Below, piece by piece: positions 34,201-45,895 of a stretch of DNA of 64,000 bases (positions are counted from its first letter, which is position 1; the number at the start of each line of letters is the position of its first letter). The notes under the pieces are model-generated. The model made no database searches, had not been told where the DNA came from, and saw only the letters and a program-made list of their open reading frames with translations. This stretch comes from Neckera pumila (lineage: Eukaryota > Streptophyta > Bryopsida > Hypnales > Neckeraceae): assembly GCA_963969595.1 (NCBI GenBank), contig OZ018412.1, positions 16,308,501-16,372,500 of the forward strand, read 5' to 3'. The position numbers and the translations under genes are program-made.

Positions 34201-37200
34201 ACCCCTTCTGAAGCATTAGTTGGTAGTGACGATTGCACTCTCTTGTTTTGCTGCTGGGATAGAGAGTTGAATGCCTAACAAACAGATGAAAAAGGCAAAT
34301 TAATAAAACCCGTTGCTTATTAGTATCCAATGACAGGACAAAAGAGGTGACGTCAAAAAATGAGACAACAGTTTTGACAACTTTTGCTAGCCTATACGGT
34401 CATTACAGCCATCAAAAAGGACAGGCATTAACAAGATCACATCAGTAGGCGAAATCAACAACAGAAACCTGTACGATCGTAAATCATCCAATGTTTAGAA
34501 TGAGAAGTAGCAAATCCCAGCCAAATACGCACTCAGGTGCCAGAGTACAGAGTCAATTGTTAACTACACTGTTGAGCTTCACTAGCATAGTATGGCAAAT
34601 CATGTAATATACTTATTTTCAATCGATTAAAAACAAAGAAAATGAGCGAAAGAGATTAATTAGAATTAGTCACTTTATACACTTGTCTTGTGATTACTGC
34701 CCGTTGTTTTCAATTTGAATAGAACAATGTGCAATGTTCACCGTAAGGGTAAAACATTGTGTGATCACTAAAATAATGGGTAAAACACTAGTTCGAAGAA
34801 TGAGTAATCACGAACAACTAGAAAATATGTACTCACAGGCGATTGTCCAAATGAAGGTTGGTTGGTGAAGCCAGACATGGTAGAAATTGGCCTGTCTAAG
34901 CCCCGCACTGTGCTCATTGGAGACGAAAGTGGAAGTTCAGGTAGAGTTGCACCCTCATCTGCCAAGAACGAGGTCTCCAAAGCGAGATGGTAAGCAGCAA
35001 AGACTGCAAACTGGACTACCTTCTTCACGCTTTTTAATTCTTCTGTAGGTGCACCTCGGAGCAGGACAGTGCAACCTAAAGGTCTTGGACAGCCTTCGAA
35101 AAACATCAGATATTTTGGACCGGGTCTACCTGCCTGACCTTTAAAATCATGTTCCTCTACAAATTTTTCTATGTGAAAAAGTTCGCATTGACCAGCCGTC
35201 GGAGCCATAAGATATTCTGGAGAAGCCACTATCTGCCAAATTCAAGTAAATCAGTGAATACCTCTGATTCGTGCTCTCCAACAAAAGTAAGCAGAACTCG
35301 GAAAAATATAACTCTCAGATTGCTGCTCTGTATTTCTTGTTAATATTGCAAACAAGAGGTAAACGTAGACAAAATTATCAGAGAGAATGAAAACAAAACA
35401 AACCTAAGAGACCGTACAGACAATAAAATTAGTAGATACGCTAGCAATACGCTGTACTAAGATGAATGCACAAATTACGGGAACACTAAGAAAATTAGAA
35501 CATTTCAGCAAAGAAGAAAAAACGCAAAATCAAAACCATGTGGTACTACCCAACACAAAACTGAAAATCTAAAACGAATATACGTCATATTACAAAATAG
35601 CTGAGATCAGTTACTAATATGGTGCATATGAGCCAGAAAAGGTTGCACCGAATGCTTGGTTTTAAGCACAAATAGTTCAGGTTAACAACTAGACGACATA
35701 CCAAAATGATTACTTAACCGAGACAGAAAATATCGATTGTTTACAGCATTAACAAAATAACAAGCTGCCTCCTTCATGCGTAAAACTTGTGAACTCAAGG
35801 ATTATATGTTGATGGACAAAACGAATTAATTATAAGGCTGACCTGAGCACCAGTGCAACGGGCGATGCGTTCCAAAAGCGGCCTCTTGATATTTAAAACA
35901 ACAGAAATTTCTTTCTCCAACAACTTATCCTGCGCATATCTTGATACTGATTTCTCCACTAAGAGGACGTTAGGGTGGTGGGCTTCAATACGAGCAACTG
36001 TCATGCTGAGATGATCCCTCTCCTGCAAAGAATTCACGCGAAAAATAGCTTTAAGGCTAAGCAAAGACATTTATGCACGTAGATTCGTAAAACAAATCAC
36101 TGCTATGCTCCAAACATAGAGACCAGAAAGTGCTTCAACCCTTTTGAGGCTCACATGATAACCTACCAGAATTACAGTGGAATACATCTTTGAAAGAAAC
36201 TTCACGTTCTAAAATGACAGTGTATTGTCATCGGTATTCCAAAGCTCCACTCTAAAGCCTTATCAAATCCAAAATTTCAGAACGCTAATGGGAGAATTCC
36301 CCGATTCAAACGCTTCACAGAATGGCTTAAAATTGAAATAAATTATAATATCGTCCTATAGCTTTAATGTTCAATTCAATTGATGTACGGATCCAAACAT
36401 ACATGAGAATCTTCACATATGCAAAAAATGCACACCCCAAAAGTCGAAGACCTCTGAATGCGCGGGATGCAAAAGACCACAAGAGCACATCTTATAATTT
36501 GTTCCTAAACTTTCCAAACGTACAAACCTGTTGCAATAAAGTGTCGAGAGACGAAAGCTGATTGGAAACACGGTGATACTCCAAGGCTCCACCCAATAAG
36601 AGAAGTCGAGGATTCTTAAAACGAGAAGTCATGAATCGATTTTGTACATTCTTATGACAAACAATGCCCTTCACAACCATGCTGCTCAACACCACACGAT
36701 GACGGCAGGGTCAATTTGAGATTCGTCTCTTTCAGACCAATCCTAAATCCTCCTCCTCTGTGATAATTCTATCCTATATAGACTATTCAAAGACAACAAT
36801 TCGTTTCTCTTCTTCGCGAAACTGACAGCAAAATGAAACAAATTAACGTTTAGTAAATTACAACCAAAGCAGGTGCTCATCCAAATCACACAGATGCAAT
36901 TGCAGTCAAGAATCGCAATTTCACCTGTTCTCCCGCTGCCCGGAAGCAATACACTTGACCTTTACATAGCCACCAGGATCCATTCCGCCTCCTTTACTGG
37001 TATCCGGTTTAACTAAATTGGCAGCTTGCAATGACAACGTGCTCACAATCTCTAACCAGCTGCTTGAGCCACCTTCTTCTCCAAACTGTTACAACAGTTA
37101 CTCTAGCCTTTAAAAAATTTCAACAAATAAGATCGGACACCCCCCACAAGATTTACGTGACTTCATCAACATTAGAGTATGTATTTTCTTCAAATAAATT

Positions 37201-39667
37201 TCCCTTTCAGTTATTTATTCAAAAGGCGTCCTTTCACCTATCCAAAGGGATTCTTGAGTACAGTATGAATGAAACGATAAGCAAAGGATGACAGACTACT
37301 GCAAGTCTTCACGTACCCGTACATCCTCCGCGATAAGAAGCTGGGCAACAAGTGCTCTAAAATGACCATCAACAATGGCCCGCATTGCTGCCTTGCTTCT
37401 GTTATCGCTGCTGCTGACACTCCCTGGCATCCGCGGCACCCACTCAACATCCTCGTCATCCTCATCAACCTGTACTTGCCAAGGCCATAGAGAATCATAC
37501 TTAAATATTGTCTAAGAAAATGATCAGGAAAATCACTCTCCATAATGACTAGAAACTTTGGGTGAATAATAAGTAGAGAGCTTCAGAATCTACAAGTGTA
37601 GATTCACTAAAACATGACCACCTATATCAATATATCATTTGTAATAACCCTGCTATGGACTTCAAAGCCTTGCCAGAGTATAGAACCAAGTGGCTCTCTA
37701 CTGAGAAATGAATGTAAATAAAACCACAGGAGTAACTCTACTCATTCATTGAGGCATGAAGTTTCCATTCAACTATCTACTGCTCTATACTTGAAACTTC
37801 CAAGAGATAAAAATGAAATTCCCTCTTCTAACAACATCATCTGCCACAACATTCACGTCCCAGGGAATAGTCAGTGGGTATGAAGGCATGTCTGGGTCTG
37901 TATAAAATGCGTCAGCATCCCTTACTGACCTCCAGTATCCAAGACACACGACCTCAAATTACGAGAAAAACGTACCAAGCTCATGTCAGCTTCATCATCC
38001 TCATCTTCGGGGGCGGCAGGTTCCCAGATAACCCCGTTACTCTCATAGTCAACACTTAAATGGTCAATTTCACTTGCAACAGGTGGCTGAGCAGCCGCTT
38101 CCTCATACATAGAATACCTCGCCTGAGGTTCATTTAGAATACCATCAACGCTCTCGATATCATCACACGACTGAATACTTCTCCACATTACAGAAGACTC
38201 TCCATCGGCATCCCTGTCCATGGTATTTAGTAAGGTCGTGCTCAATCAAAACACTCCTAAAACTTAAAATGTGCTGATTGAATCATGTAGAAAGCAACGG
38301 ATACTAACTAGGAGTTCATTCAAATGTGCTTGGGCTGGACGCTATAACACCCCTGATATGACTGTGACAGTTCATTAAATAATAAATTAGAGAAAGAGAA
38401 CACATTAAGACAGAGCACAAAACAATGCGATTGAAATTTAGGAATCACATAACCCTGCAAATGACAATCTCTGGCTAATTCTAGGAAGGGGACATCTAAA
38501 CGCAGCTATTGCCAGAAGCACTATTTAAACACACCCGTACATGACTGGTGTATCAGATGAATTTCACACCTGCTGTCGCTGACTTTATCGACCAAGACGG
38601 GAACTTCTCCCATATTCTGAGAATTCTCAACTGAGGTGGGTGACTTTCCGCGATTGCTATCAGCATACTCCAGCTCCATGACGCTATCATCTTCATCGTC
38701 AAGATCCTCATGGCCTCCTTCAGTCTTCAGACCTCGATTTTCCTCGTCGTCACTTTAGCACAAATTATGCACAAACAAGCGTAATAAGTCTCACAAAAAA
38801 TGCCTTGTCCATTTTTCGGACTGATGTCTCTCAAAGGACTGTCCTCACCCACAAAGATTATCATTACCAGGAGCTTGGTCTAAGTTCAGAGTATTTCCAG
38901 CGCTGCTATTCCAGATAACATTCTCAGACCTGCTGTGAGCAACCATACCAACTCAATCCGAGCAAATAAAGCTTCAGCACTTTATGATAATGTGATTGAG
39001 AGAGGACAGCTGACCTGCAGAACTCATAGAGACTCGATGCTTGATCCCGTGACTGCTTATGTAGACACGTTCTGCTGTCAGGTTGAGGGTCCATGCATGA
39101 GGCACAGGTTGTGTTCCCATCCTCAGATGCCTCGAATTCCACAACAGTGCCATCAGGGGAAGGGAGGGGTCGGATAGTAGACAATGATTCCGAGCAGGTC
39201 ACATCATGGTTGCCTGAAAGGGCCCTCTTAACTGAACCCGAGGCATTGTTAAAACTGTGACCAGCTGGCTCAGACGGACTCAATGTTTGACTTGGTGGAG
39301 AGTCTAGTGCAAGAATCTCACGATTAGAATAGTCCTGCTCAGCACGATCGGTATAAACCTTGAAGCAATAGTTGCACACACGAACTCGCTCATTCTCGTC
39401 ATGGAAACGGCAAGGGCTACAAACAGGGGCAGGGATGGTGTTGAGAGTACACTTTCCACAAAACACTTTTCCGCATATCCTACAGTGATGACGCCTATTA
39501 AAGATTGTGAACTGAGACTCGCATTCGTAGCACAAGCGACAGCTCCGATCGGGCATCCAAAAGTCTCGAGACATGATTGTGGCCTCATCCTCCCTGGTAC
39601 CAAAGCGAGGAATCCAAGCGCTCACCCGCTCTACAATTTCGCTCAATGCATTGGCTGCTCCTTCCAT
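28257..39667 (-). CDS. FAB1: FAB1/PIKfyve-type phosphatidylinositol-3-phosphate 5-kinase
   Basis: Makes PI(3,5)P2 from PI3P on endosomes and vacuoles. Eighteen minus-strand exons: 39667-39015, 38752-38570, 38213-37976, 37469-37317, 37085-36925, 36681-36528, 36022-35843, 35232-34837, 34274-34032, 33700-33443, 33109-32778, 32455-32329, 32119-31949, 31769-31079, 30872-30217, 30047-29484, 29382-29128, 28598-28257; about 1918 residues (Arabidopsis FAB1A/B are somewhat shorter). The FYVE domain (exon 1) has RRHHCRICGKVFC and paired Cys. The TCP-1/Cpn60-like region spans exons 5-8 (MVVKGIVCHKNV, GGALEYHRVSNQLS). The cysteine-rich CCR region is in exons 10-12 (HVHCYTHRQGSLTI). The kinase core is in exons 16-18: FVVKQV, DLLVMENLLY, RLYDLKGSAR, MDYSLLVG, IIDFIRQYTWDKHLE and the specificity loop PKQYKKRFRKAM. 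The ATG at 39667 is the first after an upstream stop. The exon 3 start (38240 possible) and exon 15 end are uncertain. Confidence 0.95.
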
Positions 39668-41385
39668 CAGCCATGCCAGCAGGCCCACATTCTTTAATTC
39701 GGCTTGTGCAAGAACATAATCCACAAACCCTAGAACCTTGAAAACTTGTCAATTGCTCTAGAATTCCTCAAATTGAATAAACAGCCGAGATATCGCACAA
39801 TATGCATCTCCGTTTACCCTTTCGTATCCACAGACGAAATAAAAACGGAATCAGCCTCGCATACAGGAGTATAAATAATCCTCTAAAAATCCGCAATTAC
39901 AAATTGCAGCAATCAGCCAAAGCTCCTTCGCACAAGATCTAGCCAAGCAGCGCCATCGCCAATCCAAGAACGTTTTAACAAACTATTCTCGAAGAAAAAC
40001 GCCATTCTCCATTATACTCTGTACTTTCCCCCAGCACCACTGCAACCGACCTCGAACTCACTCCAATTGCAAAACAAAGAAGCTTATTCTCAAAGAAGCC
40101 ACAATCATTCACAGCAGTGTCTAATTTTTCGTACTGCAGCTCCTTCTGAAACCTGTCGCACATTCGAAAGCGCCTCTTGCTCTTATACTTCTCCGAGCGA
40201 GGAATTCGGACCGCCAGAACCCTAAACCCTAAACCGCGCAATTTACCACCACCGGGACCTTCCGAACAGGACGCAATCCTCCCCCAAACTTCCAAGTATC
40301 ATCAGCGAATCGAACAAATTTAACTCCAAATACTCCGCCAAAACCTCCACAGCAACTTGAGATTCACATAAACGAATCGTCGATCGATCTCACAATCTAT
40401 TGCCCGTCCGCAAACAAACTCTCCATCACCGAACCAAATCGGGCGCCAAAACAGAGTGAACCAACCAGCAGCAGATACTCCGTCAGCTCTCGATGCCCCG
40501 AGACAGAATCGCAGAAGGCGAGAAAAACATCGACAGATACAAAATTAAAGGAGCGAACATAAATGAGCGCAGTAATCGAGGCGAGCTCCAGAACCTAAGT
40601 TTAAAAACCCGAGCAAGGGAAGCTCCAATACAGCAGGAATCGCAAAAACAGAGAAAACCAGCAAAGGCTCGGCAGGGCAGCCTGGCCACTCCACCTCCAA
40701 GCAGAAGACGATGTTCCCATGAGTTCCCATGAGTTCTCATTGTTCCCTTGGCGATTACATGAGTTTCCCGGAGGACGTTCCCATCAAGAGACCCAGCGCA
40801 TTCTCCCCACGCGAATTGCCTGTTTCGGGCAGATTCGACTTCTCGTTCACGATGCCAAATTCTAATTGCTTTTGAAGTTTCCACTTTAAAGTTCCAACTT
40901 TAAAGTTTCCAATGAAAGTACTTTTCAAGCCTCATCTGTTTTGGTATACGTGGAATTTCATTTTCCTGCAGGAAGAAAACCTACTCAATCAGGCTCAATC
41001 AGGGGACATGAGGTGGATAAGCCTATTTCCACCCTAATTTGCAATCTGAATATCTTGGGGCCAATTGCAAGAGAGGCATATAATTTTTAGAGGTGTATAC
41101 TTGTTTCACAAATCAAACCCAAGTGGAATGTGGTCTTGAAAGTACAAAACTGCCTATAGAATGGAGTCATAAAATGTTTTATTAACAATCCATAACCACC
41201 TTTCCATGTATCTAATAGCACTTAAGTATTCACCAATAAAAGATTGATATGTTATCTCTTGTCACTAATGCATTGATTTTGTCATAAAATGAACGGATTT
41301 GGATGAGTTTTATGGTGGAATTGGGGCCAAAAGTAGAATAACGGAAATAGGCAGTTGGTGAAAATGGGCTGGTCTACCTTACGAT
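39668..41385 (-). promoter_or_regulatory. FAB1 upstream region with telo-box
   Basis: Two telo-box units, AACCCTAAACCCTAAACC, lie at about 40218-40235, with a further AAACCCTAG just ahead of the ATG. This plant 5' element is common in housekeeping genes. GC-richer DNA extends to about 40870, with repeated GTTCCCATGA at 40711-40735 and a doubled ACTTTAAAGTT near 40882-40909. Probably 5' UTR (perhaps with an intron) plus promoter. Beyond 40920 it is AT-rich. Confidence 0.55.
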
Positions 41386-42076
41386 GACTGCCAAAACTAA
41401 GTATGGATTTGAACCTTTTCAACCAAACAATCATAGCATAAGCATTAATGGACAAAGTCCAAAAGTAGATATTTGAGAATTGTACTATTCGACATATAAT
41501 ATTTGGCGTACTATGGAAGTTTCAAGAAAAATTAGTTGTGATGTGAAAGAAAATTAATTTCAAAGTTAGCCATGTTTCAAACTCAATTTTGAGTGCCACA
41601 ATTTGGAATTATATTATATTTTGTCAATTTTTTTTTTGGATTCTAAAAAACTTTTTGTGACTTGGCATACTAGTATACATCATTTTAGATTATTCTGTAT
41701 AAAATATTGAAGAAGTTGACATTTATAGAATTTAAATGTTCTTGATTCTTGCGATATTGGAATTATTTTTGGAATTGAGAGTATAGGATAGCTTTAGCCA
41801 TTGTAGAGAGAGTATAGGTTGCAACATGAACCATCATTACATCTTAATGCCCTTACATTTGAAATGTTTGTTGAAAAAGATAATCCGTTCATTTTATAGA
41901 CTCAAGCCCCATAATGCACTTTTAGGTTTAGATATTTTGTAAAAAAGAAAAAAGTTGACTTTCAATTGATGATACTCACTTTCATGTATCTACTTTTGGA
42001 CTTTGCCCATCAATGCTTGTGGTATGGTTGTTTGATTGAAAAGTTTCAGATCCATATTCACTATATTTGGCACTGT
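41386..42076. mobile_element. Long-TIR element (about 0.69 kb), dispersed repeat copy 2
   Basis: Inverted ends of about 80-90 bp: left TATGGATTTGAACCTTTTCA... running to GGACAAAGTCCAAAAGTAGA (near 41480); right begins TCTACTTTTGGACTTTGCCC (about 41988) and runs to TGAAAAGTTTCAGATCCATA. Its interior aligns with 25680-26240. No transposase frame. The superfamily cannot be told; target duplication not seen by eye. Confidence 0.75.
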
Positions 42077-44390
42077 ATTTGATTGTATTTTGACAGCCAT
42101 TGTATTTTTTTTGACAATGAATTTGGAAAGTTTTTTGAAACAATCTACTTTCACCACTTAAGTTCATTCAATTAGTACAAGAGTTTGAATAGAGCAACAC
42201 CCCTCATACTAAATTGGATGAATGTGATCTAATTAGAGTAAGCATTTGGAGGAAATTTAGAAAAAGTTGGAAAAATTAAAGCAAATGAAAACGAATGAAT
42301 ATCAAATGAAGGGGGAAGAGAGTGGATGACAATTGGATGAAATTCATAATATTTGAAATAGAGTGAAAATAGTCTATACCACATTATATTGGTTTGACTG
42401 TAAATTTGTAAACAACCATACTCGCAAAATTATTTCACATAAACTAATGATTAGTGTGAGTTAGATTTATTGTTTTTGAGTGCACCAATAAAATAAACTC
42501 AAGTATCAAAATTCAATGATTTGATTTATCATTCAAGTAAATTATGTGCTAGTTGTAACAATCTTATGTCATAGTAATTTGCATTAAAACAATATTTTGG
42601 AGTGATACTAATTAATTGCCCTTACTTATAAGATATATGACAATTTCTTATTGATGAAATATTTCATTAAAAATTGGTAACTTAATATGATTATTAAATT
42701 TCATTTGATTGGATACATGCTGTAAAAGTGTTCAGTACCTAGCTATCAAGGGTGGCATTTTATGCCAAATACTTAATTAAAATATATAAAAGAAATCCCA
42801 ATTCAATACATGCTTCAAATAAGAATATTCTTTCAAAATCCATGTTTTTCATCCCAAAATTGTTTGGAAAATAGTTTTCCTAAAATTCTAGCATCATTCT
42901 TTGAAATTATTTTTTGTTGACCCCAATAGCTAGGTACAATATTTGCTTTCATGTAGTCACTCTTGTTTTCTTTTCTTTCTATGAGGTCTAACTTACACTT
43001 GACCTTGGTTTCATTGTGGTTCTAATCAAACTTTAAAAGTTTGTGATTCTAAAAATGTTGATCACACTAATCTAATAAATAAGCCTCCACTATCCTTGAA
43101 GAATAAAGTGAAGAACTTATATTTGTAAGTAATAGGTTCAAATGTTAATTATGGCAATTAGTGGTAGCTTTCAAATAAATAATTAAAAATTATAATTGAT
43201 GTAGAACAATAATCTTTAAATTCTACGTAGTAAATGTTTGGGCATATTTACATCAAAATCTCCCATATTCAAATAAAATTGAGCAATGGGACTTCTTAAA
43301 AAAATCCCACTCTTCATACCTAATAGTCTACAATGGAAAACTTCAATGAATGAAAAACATTTAACAAATTATAATGTGCAATTACAAAATCATTGAAAGT
43401 GAGACTTCTAGGGTTGATTTTGCATGTCAATGATGAGAAGTGTTTTGCTCTTAAACAATTGCAATATTATGGCAAAAATTTATAATTTCCTCTAAAATGT
43501 CTATGACAACGTCCTCTAATTTTTGGTTGTTGAAAATGTCAACTTCCAAATTTTTTGGTTGTTATAGTCATATTTTCTAAAAACAATTGATTCCATTTCA
43601 AATTTTCAATTACAAGACAAAAGCCTATAAACTATTCTAATCTAAAATGAAATATCAAAATATGTATGTATGCCAATTTCTCACTTTGTAAGTGAGAAGC
43701 TAACAATTACAAATCATTCCAAAATGCATTGGCTTCACACATCACACTTGGCCTACATTTCTTCAAAATTGGTTGAAGCTTAAAATTGCAAAATTTGCTA
43801 GTTCAATTTTCATTTGAACCTCTAAAATTTCCAAATTCAAACTACTCCACATTGATGAGTTGATATGATTTTGAAATGAAGAATCTCTCTCATAAGAAGG
43901 AAAGTGAGCTCAAATTGTAACAACAACTTGCCACAATTTTGCAATGTGAGGATACCACCTAATATAGTTGAGATTTAAAAAATCAATTGTCCAAGCTTGG
44001 TGCATTCTTAAACCATCCATGAGATTTAGACTTTATCCACAAACTCAAAGTTCCAATTTCAATCCACAGGCATCCAAATTTTTCGATTAAAGTACATAAA
44101 ATAGTTCAATAAAAGTCTGAAGCTGTAATTGGGCATTTATGTAAAAGCCTATTGGATCATTATTGAAGCAAATGAGACTGAATAACTTAGCAACATTTCA
44201 ACACTTTCAAATGTAGGAATTACATGTGCAATTTAATAACCTCGGTTATATATGTCCATGCAATTATAGGTTGCGCTCAAATATAGATTCATCCCTCCCA
44301 AATCTCATACATAAAGTAATGCTCCATAATGTAGACATTGAAAATGTACAATTTTGGTAGGGTGAATTGCACCACCATAATAATGTTTTA
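42077..44390. other. AT-rich intergenic DNA
   Basis: No gene or bounded element recognised. Confidence 0.5.
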
Positions 44391-44493
44391 CAATGGCGGC
44401 CTTCTTTGCCTCCAATCAAGTGGTGGTGGGCAATAAATCCAATCTGGCATACGAAGTGACACTTAATTGGAGGCAAGGTAGCTAGCCGCCATG
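44391..44493. repeat. Short hairpin (about 103 nt)
   Basis: CAATGGCGGCCTTCTTTGCC...CCAATCAAGTG at the left pairs with CACTTAATTGGAGGCAAGGT...GCCGCCATG at the right, arms of about 30 nt with a few mismatches and a loop of about 37 nt. Size and shape resemble a miRNA precursor or a tiny foldback element; no known miRNA is recognised. Confidence 0.6.
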
Positions 44494-44967
44494 AAGCAAA
44501 AACTCTTTAGCCCCTAACTGTATTTAAAAGGCTAAATTTTAATTTAGCCGAATCCACCTCATCAAGATAGCCAAGCCCACAAGGCATGTGGCATGAAGCA
44601 AATACTGGTATTCACTAGTAAGAGACAACCTATAATTATTTTGATTATCAAAATGACAACCTTCATTAATTTTTGGTTGTTATTAAGAGCAAGTTCCCTC
44701 ACAAAGTGGCAAGTATCAACCAAAATGTAAAATGACAACCCAAAGGTTTTGAAATTTTGCACTTCACAACATCTTTACCAGACTAGCGCATTTTCAAGTA
44801 CATTTCTCTTCCACATTCCAAATGACCTTCCACCCCGGGTTTTTTCTCGTTCATGGAAAATGGATGAATGAAGCTCTAAGGATGAAGCTGGATGAATTTT
44901 ATTAATGATCCACATCGGGAACTACCCCACCCCACCCCACCCCACCCCCACTATGTCAGTGTTGTTG
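44494..44967. other. Intergenic, with a C-rich tandem
   Basis: A CCCCA repeat of five units lies at about 44925-44950 and could form a G-quadruplex on the minus strand. Nothing else is seen. Confidence 0.5.
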
Positions 44968-45092
44968 CAATACTATTTCATAGGGCCCGCAGTCCAATAC
45001 AAAAATTTTACTATTACAGTGTTGATGATAGTACTATAACAGTAAAGTTTTTGTAATGGACTGCGGGCCTCATGAAACAATACTAGGGTTAG
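44968..45092. repeat. Hairpin of about 125 nt
   Basis: ATTTCATAGGGCCCGCAGTC...CAATACAAAAATTTTACTRTT pairs with the right arm ...CAGTAAAGTTTTTGTAATGG...ACTGCGGGCC...CATGAAAC. Arms of about 55 nt with around 80-85% pairing, loop of about 6 nt. It lies about 800 bp upstream of the trihelix ATG. It fits a miniature foldback element or a young miRNA-type precursor. Confidence 0.7.
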
Positions 45093-45895
45093 ATGTTAAC
45101 CTCTTCTAGCTAATATGGGGCCTTTGATTACAAATATGAATTTAGAATTCAAAAAAAAAATAATACGTGAAATATAAAAAATTCTTGCATTTTTTCCGGG
45201 GGTAAAATTCCTGCGTTTTCACCCTGTGGGTCCCAGTTCGAATGCAGGATTTAACGTGTTTCCTGTTTCAATGGGGGGTACTTTCCTGATGCACATTGAT
45301 CCGCATTGACCGTTGAGAGATGAGCATCAAATCTTGAGCCTGGGAAGGGAACCGTTCTCAACATAGGAGAACTGTTCCCAAAGATGGAGAACTCAAGGGG
45401 AACTTCGTCTTCCCCGTGTTGCTTCTCGGGCTACAAGGCTTTGTGTTCAGATTGAATGCAATCGCTCCTGTTGTGCGTAAGCTTCTTTTCTCGGGTGCTG
45501 TGCCCGAGCTCGGGTTACATGCCCGGGATAGATCGTTTATAACTTAGCATTTGGTTGTGTAGCACTTCCGCGTTTTGATCTGATTTTGCGAAGCTTATTA
45601 GAGCGAGTACGATGCTCAGGATCAAGTGAAGGGTTTATGTGCCAACCCGGGGTTTAGCTCCGTGATCCTGATTTGTTCACGCTTGCAAGCTGGTTCTGAT
45701 TTGCGAAATCTCTCTGAAGCTGCTACATTACGGAATTCCTTTTCAGGAAGTGGATGTTCTGTCGATTGTTGGGGAAAGGGACGAGGTTGCAATTAGGGTT
45801 GAGTGTTGGCGTCGGCATGCAATGTGGTTGATTTGATTGAGACAGGGAAGGGATTGGTCCTTTCTTGGGGTACCGAGTGCTTGAGAGTTTTGAAC
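45093..45895 (+). promoter_or_regulatory. Upstream region of the trihelix gene
   Basis: GC rises from about 45230. The frame open at 45803 starts with GTG, not ATG, so this DNA is most likely promoter and 5' UTR of the gene starting at 45896. No TATA box could be placed with confidence. Confidence 0.45.

Noticed and set aside
39668..39724. Longer N-terminus for FAB1 from 39724
   Set aside because: That frame opens with GTG after an in-frame stop; the first ATG is at 39667 and matches the family's short leader before the FYVE domain.
45803..45895. Longer N-terminus for the trihelix protein
   Set aside because: The frame opens with GTG; the first ATG is at 45896.
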